This document shows, piece by piece, positions 50,937-57,702 of a stretch of 64,000 bases of DNA. Source of the stretch: an uncultured Bacteroidales bacterium (GTDB taxonomy: Bacteria; Bacteroidota; Bacteroidia; Bacteroidales; UBA932); assembly GCA_900319485.1 (NCBI GenBank), contig ONOQ01000002.1, positions 42,503-106,502 on the forward strand. Reading direction: 5' to 3'. The notes beneath the pieces were generated by a model, which searched no databases, was not told where the DNA came from, and was given only the letters and a program-made list of their open reading frames with translations. The position numbers and the translations under genes are program-made. Position 1 is the stretch's first letter. The number at the start of each line of letters is the position of its first letter.

Positions 50937-52762
50937 GAATCTTCGTCACATTTCGTGCAAAACAAATAGGGTAACAAGTTGATAATCAACATGTTACCCT
51001 TGCTTTTTCGGATTAATTTTCGTAACTTAAGGTGTTAAAAATCAGGAGTTTACGAATGTCCAAAAGAGTTATTGACAAAGTTAGCACAAAGAAAAGAGTT
51101 GACCAAACTTTAGTGAAAATAAGTGGTTGGAGTGGCGTCCGCTGCTATAAATATGAGTGCCATGAAGGCTATATAGAGGCTGGTATCCAGTCAACACACC
51201 ATGCAGCGAAGTGTCCGTATTGTGGTCGCCGCAGCAACCAAGTTCATTCAAGGTATGCGCGCACGGTGAGTGATATCCCGGTTCACGGTCTTAGCGTCAT
51301 CCTTAAAGTTGAAGTCTCCCGCTACCGATGTCTTAATCCGCAGTGTTCTCACAGGACGTTCGTTGAACAATATCCTGGGGTAACCGAGAGGTACCAGCGC
51401 CGTACTCCTGAGCAGCGTCGTCAACTTCAAGGTATCCTCGTGCTGGCGGCATCGACTGTCGGTACCCGTCAGTGCGCATCAATGGGTATTGATATAAGTC
51501 CATCGACGGCGTTGCGGATAGTGAGAAGCATCCGTTGCGATGTTGACTACGCCTCCTACAAACACTTGTGTATTGATGACTTCGCAACGCGTAAAGGCCG
51601 TGAATATCGGACGCTCATCATCGATGCTGACAGCCATGTTCCCCTAGAGATAGTGCCCAGCAGAGATAAGGCCGATGTCGCGAAGGCACTTCGTAAATAC
51701 AAGCATGCGACGGTGATATGCAGGGACCGCTCATCGGCCTATGCCGGAGCAATCAAGTCCGCGCGTCCAAGAGCGAAGCAGGTTGCCGACAAGTTCCATC
51801 TGGTCAAGAACTGTGGCGAACACCTGGATAAGCAACTGCGTGTATCAATGCCTGAAATCATGTCCGAGTTATCTCCAGCGCTGGAGCGTCCTATAGAATC
51901 AGGAGTTCGTTGGGAGGATATGTACAAGCCTCCGACCTCCCGTGACATTGAGTTGTTTACGGAAATCCACAAACTCAAGACTGCGGGGTTGAGTAACGAA
52001 AGCATCGGTAAAAACCTGAGAATCAACACAAAGACCGTTGCGAAGTATCAGTCGATGGATAGGCCTTGCGGGCGCAAACTCACTGCGTCTAAGTGTGTAG
52101 GGCGGTATATCGATATCATCCAGGAAGGAATGACAGGCGGACAGGGGTATACTGCAATCAGAAATAAGATTATAGCGGCCGGCGGATATGTGGACTATGG
52201 AGCGCTACGCGATGGGATGAAGAAAGTCTTCCCTACATATCGTCCCAAACGAGGGTATGGGAACAAGATGACATCCCCTCTTGCGGAGGCCCAGAAAGAG
52301 CGAGCCTCTGCGAGGCATCTCCTGTCCTCGAACAGGATGCATATCTATGTGGCAAACTCCGCCTTTGGAGTACATGAGCATACTGGAGAGTGCTCTAAGG
52401 AAAGGGTGTTAGCCGATACGTTAATCAGCAGGTCTGGGACACTGCAGGACCTTAGGCTGGCTTGCAAAAGCTTTCGGGAGGTCATGAGTGGGGATGCACC
52501 GGACGAGTTAAATGCATGGATAGAGAGATACGCTGTATCACGCTACCAGCATATCGCCTCGTTCGCAAAAGAACTCAAGAAAGATATCTCCGCCATAAAA
52601 AACGCAATACGATACAACTTCTCCAACGGACCGATGGAGGGCTGCAACAACAAGGTCAAAGCCGTCAAGAGAAGTATGTACGGAAGAGCGAAAGATGATC
52701 TTCTTTTAATAAAAATCATCTGTTACTCGCAAAACTATGTGCACGAAAATTGACGAAGAACC
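50937..52762 (+). mobile_element. ISL3-family insertion sequence, complete
   Basis: The 1826-bp element has 23-bp imperfect terminal inverted repeats. The left end is 50937-50959 (GAATCTTCGTCACATTTCG...) and the right end is 52740-52762, which reads inward as GGTTCTTCGTCAATTTTCG.... They match at about 19 of 23 bases. The exact 8-bp duplication TTTTTTGT on each side is the size known for ISL3. One transposase gene fills it, and its stop codon lies inside the right repeat. Identical duplications and an intact gene suggest a recent, active insertion. Confidence 0.92.
51056..52753 (+). CDS. ISL3-family transposase
   Basis: A 565-residue DDE transposase. The N-terminal zinc ribbon (CPYCGRRSNQVHSRYARTV, then CLNPQCSHRTF) and a helix-turn-helix are typical of ISL3. 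The catalytic core has TLIIDADSHVPLEIV, VICRDRSSAYAGAI, ADKFHLVKN and the late Glu in NGPMEGCNNKVKAVKRSMYG. Between the second Asp and the Glu lies an insert with another helix-turn-helix (GLSNESIGKNLRINTKTVAKY), making it longer than the ~440-residue founders. I use the ATG at 51056, preceded by AGGAGT, rather than the in-frame GTG eight codons upstream. It looks intact. Confidence 0.93.
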   Translation: MSKRVIDKVSTKKRVDQTLVKISGWSGVRCYKYECHEGYIEAGIQSTHHAAKCPYCGRRSNQVHSRYARTVSDIPVHGLSVILKVEVSRYRCLNPQCSHRTFVEQYPGVTERYQRRTPEQRRQLQGILVLAASTVGTRQCASMGIDISPSTALRIVRSIRCDVDYASYKHLCIDDFATRKGREYRTLIIDADSHVPLEIVPSRDKADVAKALRKYKHATVICRDRSSAYAGAIKSARPRAKQVADKFHLVKNCGEHLDKQLRVSMPEIMSELSPALERPIESGVRWEDMYKPPTSRDIELFTEIHKLKTAGLSNESIGKNLRINTKTVAKYQSMDRPCGRKLTASKCVGRYIDIIQEGMTGGQGYTAIRNKIIAAGGYVDYGALRDGMKKVFPTYRPKRGYGNKMTSPLAEAQKERASARHLLSSNRMHIYVANSAFGVHEHTGECSKERVLADTLISRSGTLQDLRLACKSFREVMSGDAPDELNAWIERYAVSRYQHIASFAKELKKDISAIKNAIRYNFSNGPMEGCNNKVKAVKRSMYGRAKDDLLLIKIICYSQNYVHEN

Positions 52763-52770
52763 TTTTTTGT
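52763..52770 (+). repeat. target-site duplication, right copy
   Basis: TTTTTTGT directly after the right end of the ISL3 element, matching 50929-50936. Confidence 0.85.
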
Positions 52771-52802
52771 GTCCCCGGCTGGCCAGAGGCCTGGATTTTT
52801 GC

Positions 52803-52810
52803 TATCTTTG
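52803..52810 (+). promoter_or_regulatory. -7 box of the PPC/DUF296 gene
   Basis: TATCTTTG within TTTTGCTATCTTTGC ends 4 nt before the ATG at 52815, implying an essentially leaderless mRNA. The ISL3 element ends about 40 nt upstream and may have separated this promoter from distal elements. Confidence 0.6.
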
Positions 52811-52814
52811 CAAT

Positions 52815-53243
52815 ATGTATAAGTACAAAGAGGTAAAGGACAATGCGTTTGTCCTGAGTATTGACAACCATGAGGGGGTTGCGGCCGCCCTGATGGCTTT
52901 CTGCAAGGAGAAGAACATCCTTGCCGGTAACATAACGGGCCTTGGAGCAATCTCGGAGGCCACTTTCCGTTTCCTGAACCCGGCCACAAAGAAGTACGTG
53001 GACAAAACCTTCAAGGAGCAGATGGAAATCACAAACCTTACCGGGAATATCTCTGAGAAGGACGGAAAGCCGTACCTGCACCTTCACATCACCGCCAGTA
53101 GGAGTGATTACTCGTGCATCGGCGGGCATCTTCTGGAAGCCTACATCAACGGCGCCTGCGAACTTTACGTGGAGGCTTTTCCGGGGGCTGTTATCGGCCG
53201 ATACCAGGACCCTGAAACAGGCCTCAACCTTTATGAGTTTTAG
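52815..53243 (+). CDS. PPC/DUF296 domain protein
   Basis: A 142-residue single-domain protein. It has NHEGVAAALMAFCKEKNILAG, NITGLGAISEATFRFLNP and the family signature LHLHITASRSDYSCIGGHLLEA with the conserved His residues, then CELYVEAFPG. In plants the domain is linked to AT-hook DNA-binding proteins; bacterial stand-alone forms make trimers with a metal-like His site and have no agreed function. The start is the ATG beside the -7 box. Two more genes follow on the same strand. Confidence 0.9.
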   Translation: MYKYKEVKDNAFVLSIDNHEGVAAALMAFCKEKNILAGNITGLGAISEATFRFLNPATKKYVDKTFKEQMEITNLTGNISEKDGKPYLHLHITASRSDYSCIGGHLLEAYINGACELYVEAFPGAVIGRYQDPETGLNLYEF

Positions 53244-53246
53244 GAT

Positions 53247-53879
53247 ATGGCTATCAAAATCAACCTTCAGGAAACGGAGCAGGAACTCTTCTGCTGCTCA
53301 AAATGGTGGGGAGACCCCGACCTTCCCGCCGACATGGAATATCCCCTTGCAAAGGCGGAGGAAGACGGCGAGGAATTTGACTATCCCCTCACCTTCGTGT
53401 GCCAGATAGACTGTGCCGATATCGCCCCATATGACCCCGAGGGCCGGCTTCCCCACGAGGGAATGTTCTACATCTTTGCAGGCCTTGACGAGTACCTTGG
53501 CTTTGACAGCCCCTGGCACAACGGCATTGGGGAATGGCCCCGGAAGCAGGTGGTGGTGAAATACACCAAGGCCGTCAATATGGAAACCTTCCGCAGCGCC
53601 ATCCTTGTGGACGACGAAGACCAGCCCCTCACCCAGAAAGCCCTAAAAATGACCTTTGAGGCATGTTCTGAGGCCGATGACTGCACAAAACTCCTTGGCT
53701 TCCCCTTCTTTGAGGAAGTACGTCAGGAGATGGAAGGCTGCATCAACTTCCTGCAGATAGACTCGGACACCGCGGGGCTCCGTTTCTACGACGAAGGCCA
53801 GCTGAACCTTCTTTACAAGAAGGCCGATTTTGAGGCCGGAAAGTGGAAGCTTGTAAAAGCCTATATGAGCTCCTGCTAA
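53247..53879 (+). CDS. DUF1963 (YwqG-like) family protein
   Basis: A 210-residue cytosolic protein with the features of DUF1963: SKWWGDPDLPADMEYP near the N-terminus, LTFVCQIDCADIAPYDPEGRLP, HEGMFYIFAGLDEY, LLGFPFFEEVRQEM and a C-terminal LLQ-like strand (INFLQIDSDTAGLRFYDEG). No biochemical function is established. It begins 3 nt after the PPC gene, so the two are cotranscribed. Confidence 0.85.
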   Translation: MAIKINLQETEQELFCCSKWWGDPDLPADMEYPLAKAEEDGEEFDYPLTFVCQIDCADIAPYDPEGRLPHEGMFYIFAGLDEYLGFDSPWHNGIGEWPRKQVVVKYTKAVNMETFRSAILVDDEDQPLTQKALKMTFEACSEADDCTKLLGFPFFEEVRQEMEGCINFLQIDSDTAGLRFYDEGQLNLLYKKADFEAGKWKLVKAYMSSC

Positions 53880-53890
53880 AACTTTTTTGC

Positions 53891-53898
53891 TATCTTTG
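53891..53898 (+). promoter_or_regulatory. -7 box of the M13 peptidase gene
   Basis: TATCTTTG within TTTTTTGCTATCTTTG, 23 nt before the ATG at 53922. It lies 11 nt after the previous stop. Confidence 0.65.
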
Positions 53899-53921
53899 TG
53901 ATTCAAATTAAATCATTTGTA

Positions 53922-55931
53922 ATGAAAAAAGCGTTTATCCTTATGATGTCATTCCTTGCAATGGCGGCGTGCGCTCCCAAATCCGGAGCACCCGCATTGG
54001 ATTTGACAGACCTTGACACCACCGCTTCACCCAAGGTGGATTTCTATCAGTACGCAACCGGCGGATGGCAGGTTAAGAACCCCCTGAGGGCAGAATTCTC
54101 CCGCTACGGCAGTTTTGACGCCCTCCGTGAACAGGCGCAGGAGAACCTCAACGCCCTGTTCCAGGAGATGACCACCCTCAAGGCAAAGCCCGGCACCGTG
54201 GAGCAGAAGATCAGCGACCTCTACAAGATGGCCCTTGACTCCACCACCCGCAACAGCCTTGGCGCAGAGCCCATCCAGCCCTATATCGCAGAAATTCAGG
54301 CAGTCGATTCAAAGGACGCCCTTGCCACCCTTCTTGGAAAGATGAACCTCTACGGAGAAGGCGGATTTATGGGATTTGGCGTGGAGGCCGATCTAACCAA
54401 CTCCGACATGCAGATCCTCTACCTTTCCCAGGGAGGCCTTGGAATGGGAGACCGTGACTACTACCTCAAACCTGAGAATGCAGAACTCAAGGCCGGTTAT
54501 CAGGAATACCTTGGCAAGGTCCTTGGCCTTGCCGGCATAGAGAATGCGGCAGAACTTGTTGCAAAGGATATGGAGGTTGAGAATGCCATGGCCCAGGCTT
54601 TCTGGAGCCGCGAGGAGAACCGCAATATGGCAGCCATCTACAACCCTATGTCCACTGAGGAGATAGCCTCAAAGTGGCCTGCAATCCGCTTTGACGCCAT
54701 CACCGCAGCCGCAGGCGTAGAGCCCCAGGAGAAGGTGATTGTTGCTCAACCCTCATACTTTGACGGTCTGGATAAGTTATTTTCTGAGTGCCCTCTTGAA
54801 ACCCTCAAGGCATACCTCCTCTGCCAGTTTGTAAGCGATCAGGCAGGCGCCCTCTCCGACGAATTCTACACCGCAAGTTGGGAGTTCTTCTCCCACCAGA
54901 TGGCCGGCGCCCAGGAGGAAACTCCCCGCTGGAAGCGCGCTATGAGCGTCCCCAACGGCATCCTTGGAGAGGCCGTAGGTGAGATGTACGTAGCCCGCTA
55001 CTTCCCGGAAAGTTCCAAGAAGAAGATGGTGAAACTTGTGGAGAACCTCCGCACAGCCCTTGGACAGCACATCGATGAACTTGAGTGGATGAGCGATTCC
55101 ACAAAGGTGCGTGCCCGCGAGAAACTGGCCGCCTTCACCGTGAAGATTGGCTATCCTGACAAATGGAAGGATTACAGTTCAATGGACATCAACCCGGAGA
55201 GCACCTACTATGAGAACCTCCGCAACGCCAGCGCCTGGTATGTGAAGGACAATCTCTCAAAACTTGGAAAGCCCACGGACAGGACCGAATGGGGTATGAC
55301 TCCCCAGACGGTTAACGCCTACTACAACCCCACCACCAACGAGATCTGCTTCCCGGCGGCAATCCTCCAGAAGCCTTTCTTCGACCCTGAGGCCGATGAT
55401 CCCGTGAACTACGGCGGAATCGGCGTGGTTATCGGCCACGAAATGTCCCACGGCTTTGACGACCAGGGTTCTATGTTCGACGCCACCGGCAATATGGTGA
55501 ACTGGTGGACCGCAGAGGACAAGGCCAAGTTCGACGCCCTTGGAGACAAACTGGTTGCCCAGTTTGACGAGGTTGAGATCCTCCCCGGCGTACACGCTAA
55601 TGGCAGGTACACCCTCGGAGAGAACATCGGAGACCACGGCGGCCTCTCTATCGCATTCACCGCAATGGAGAATGCTGTTGGTAATAAGCCGGATCCTATG
55701 ATTGACGGCTTCACCCGCGCCCAGCGCTTCTACCTGAGTTACGGCGCCATCTGGGCCCAGAACATCACAGACCAGGAGAAGGCGCGCCTCACCAATATGG
55801 ATCCTCACTCACTGGCTCAGAACCGCGTGAACGTGAGCGTACGTAACTTCGAGACTTTCTTCGAGGCATTTGACATCGAGGAGGGAGATCCTATGTTCCG
55901 TCCTGAGGAAGAGCGCGTACACATTTGGTAG
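53922..55931 (+). CDS. M13-family (neprilysin/PepO) zinc metallopeptidase lipoprotein
   Basis: A 669-residue protein of full M13 length. The start is chosen at MKKAFILMMSFLAMAACAPK, a lipobox. The N-terminal Peptidase_M13_N domain (about 40-420) starts at DFYQYATGGWQVKNPL. The catalytic domain has NAYYNPTTNEICFPAAIL, the zinc motif HEMSH (506-510, after VIG) and the second zinc ligand in ENIGDHGGL; the C-terminus ends in EERVHIW. These enzymes cut short peptides, here in the periplasm or at the cell surface. The following permease gene starts within its last codons. Confidence 0.95.
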   Translation: MKKAFILMMSFLAMAACAPKSGAPALDLTDLDTTASPKVDFYQYATGGWQVKNPLRAEFSRYGSFDALREQAQENLNALFQEMTTLKAKPGTVEQKISDLYKMALDSTTRNSLGAEPIQPYIAEIQAVDSKDALATLLGKMNLYGEGGFMGFGVEADLTNSDMQILYLSQGGLGMGDRDYYLKPENAELKAGYQEYLGKVLGLAGIENAAELVAKDMEVENAMAQAFWSREENRNMAAIYNPMSTEEIASKWPAIRFDAITAAAGVEPQEKVIVAQPSYFDGLDKLFSECPLETLKAYLLCQFVSDQAGALSDEFYTASWEFFSHQMAGAQEETPRWKRAMSVPNGILGEAVGEMYVARYFPESSKKKMVKLVENLRTALGQHIDELEWMSDSTKVRAREKLAAFTVKIGYPDKWKDYSSMDINPESTYYENLRNASAWYVKDNLSKLGKPTDRTEWGMTPQTVNAYYNPTTNEICFPAAILQKPFFDPEADDPVNYGGIGVVIGHEMSHGFDDQGSMFDATGNMVNWWTAEDKAKFDALGDKLVAQFDEVEILPGVHANGRYTLGENIGDHGGLSIAFTAMENAVGNKPDPMIDGFTRAQRFYLSYGAIWAQNITDQEKARLTNMDPHSLAQNRVNVSVRNFETFFEAFDIEEGDPMFRPEEERVHIW

Positions 55932-57112
55932 CAGACTCCTTCATATCACGTAAGATCAAGTTCAAAGGAAACATCGCGGCCGTTGCTACGGCCGTGAGTT
56001 TCTTTGTTATAATAGTTGCTGTGGCGGTAAGTTCAGGCTTCCGCCATAGCATAAGGGACGGCGTGGCCGCAATGACCGGAGACATAAAGATCACACCTTA
56101 TGTCTCCGGCGGCCAGGATCCCGTCCCGATGCCCCGTCACCTGCCATCTGAGGATAAAATCCTTGCCATTCCCGGGGTAGTGGAAATTGTCCCGGCCATA
56201 AGCCGCGCCGGCATTGTGAAAAACGGGGAGATAGTGCACGGGGTTATCGTGAAAGGGACCCCCGATCAGGTCGGGGGTGACGGCCCCGTCATGGCCGGCC
56301 CCGACCGGCCATCTCTTGCGGTCTCCATCCCCCACCGCCTTTCTGAAATCACGGGCCTTCAGCCCGGCGAAGACCTCACAACCTACTTTGTGGGGGAAAA
56401 GGTCCGCGCCCGCAAGTTCCACATCACGGCAGAGCATCGGGACATCATTGAAACCGATGACAACCTCCTGGTGTATGCTGGTCTTGAGGATATGCAGCGG
56501 CTCAACGGCTGGGATTCAACCAGCGTTTCACAACTGGAAGTCAAAGTTAAAAACGCCTCTCCAAAGGTCCTCAAAGACATAGAGGCCCGTATCGGCTATA
56601 TCCTTGCAACAAGCCCTGATGAGGACGAGAACGGGCTCTATGTCATTTCATCGGCCCGGAGTTACCCGCAGATTTTTGACTGGCTGGGGCTTCTGGACGT
56701 GAATGTCCTCATCGTCCTTATCCTCATGACGCTGGTTGCGGGTTTCAACATGATCAGCGGCCTTCTGGTGATGCTCCTTAGAAACATCCCTCTCATCGGC
56801 ACCCTCAAGGCGCTGGGGATGCAGGACAGGGCAATAGGCCGATTATTCGTGAGAATCGGCGCCGAGGCCGTGCTCAAGGGCATGCTTGTGGGTAACGCCC
56901 TGGCGTTCCTATTCTGCCTCATCCAGGGCACAACGCACCTTATCAAACTGGATCCAGCCAACTACTTTGTCTCCTTCGTTCCCGTCCATCTCCCCTTCTG
57001 GGGCATCCTTGGGGCCGATATTGCTGCCTTCCTGGGCATAGTTCTCCTCATGTGGCTCCCGGCGCTTTCCATCTCCAAGATAGATCCTGCCGAGACCGTC
57101 AAGGCCGACTAA
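55925..57112 (+). CDS. ABC-type permease of the LolC/LolE (FtsX-like) type
   Basis: A protein of about 395 residues with the LolE/MacB layout. TM1 is near residues 16-38 (VATAVSFFVIIVAVAVSSGF), and a long periplasmic domain follows (about 45-255). Three C-terminal helices carry the FtsX domain (NVLIVLILMTLVAGFNMISG, VLKGMLVGNALAFLFCLIQG, FWGILGADIAAFLGIVLLMW). LolCDE releases lipoproteins for transfer to the outer membrane. The matching ATPase (LolD) is not in the window. The only plausible start is the TTG at 55925, overlapping the M13 stop by 7 nt; no ATG occurs before the periplasmic domain. Confidence 0.82.
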   Translation: MVADSFISRKIKFKGNIAAVATAVSFFVIIVAVAVSSGFRHSIRDGVAAMTGDIKITPYVSGGQDPVPMPRHLPSEDKILAIPGVVEIVPAISRAGIVKNGEIVHGVIVKGTPDQVGGDGPVMAGPDRPSLAVSIPHRLSEITGLQPGEDLTTYFVGEKVRARKFHITAEHRDIIETDDNLLVYAGLEDMQRLNGWDSTSVSQLEVKVKNASPKVLKDIEARIGYILATSPDEDENGLYVISSARSYPQIFDWLGLLDVNVLIVLILMTLVAGFNMISGLLVMLLRNIPLIGTLKALGMQDRAIGRLFVRIGAEAVLKGMLVGNALAFLFCLIQGTTHLIKLDPANYFVSFVPVHLPFWGILGADIAAFLGIVLLMWLPALSISKIDPAETVKAD

Positions 57113-57699
57113 TACTTGCTGTAATAATAGGAATAGGTGTCCAGAACCTTCTCCACGTAGGAGACGGTGTGGTGGCCTTTTGGAAGTTGAGTGGAAGCCA
57201 CTACGTCCCAGCGGCTGGCATCCTCCCCGGCGTCCTGCGCCTGCTTAATCAGGCGCCAAACCTTCCCCTCCCCGAAGTTATATGCCGCAAGGGCGAATTT
57301 CAAGGCCTCGGTGGGATTTGCGGCCGTTGAGGAATACATATTCTGGAGGCGCTTGAGATAGCGTGAACCTACCCTGAGATTGTTGGCGGGCTCAAGGAGA
57401 TATTCCTGCGAATAGCGGGAACTGAGCACCTGCATAAGCCCCACGGCTCCGCGGGCCGACTGGGCTTCGTTGTGGAAACGGGACTCGTGATACACCACGG
57501 CGGCAATGAGGTGCCAGTCCATCCCCAGGGAATCGGCCGTAGCCTTTATCACCTTGTCATAGGCGCTGAGGGATTCCGTGGAACGCTCCTGGGCCATTAT
57601 TTCCTCCGGGGTTTCGGCGCGTGGCACCCTGCTTTTCTGCGGGATGAGAAGGAGCAGCAGCGTGAACGCCGCCGCGTATGCCAGGGTACGGTTTTTCAT
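57109..57699 (-). CDS. membrane-associated lytic transglycosylase (SLT, GH23)
   Basis: A 196-residue protein with an N-terminal signal anchor (LAYAAAFTLLLLLIP) and one SLT domain. Motifs are WHLIAAVVYHESRFHNEAQSA (catalytic Glu72), ARGAVGLMQV, NLRVGSRYLKRL and ALAAYNFGEGKV. It cleaves the MurNAc-GlcNAc bond with formation of anhydro-MurNAc. The gene is 3 nt downstream of the porin and probably cotranscribed. Its stop overlaps the stop of the convergent permease by about 3 nt. Confidence 0.92.
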   Translation of the reverse strand: MKNRTLAYAAAFTLLLLLIPQKSRVPRAETPEEIMAQERSTESLSAYDKVIKATADSLGMDWHLIAAVVYHESRFHNEAQSARGAVGLMQVLSSRYSQEYLLEPANNLRVGSRYLKRLQNMYSSTAANPTEALKFALAAYNFGEGKVWRLIKQAQDAGEDASRWDVVASTQLPKGHHTVSYVEKVLDTYSYYYSKY

Positions 57700-57702
57700 A
57701 GG

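Noticed and set aside
51032..51055. GTG start for the ISL3 transposase eight codons upstream
   Set aside because: The ATG at 51056 has an AGGAGT sequence in front and fits family N-termini better.
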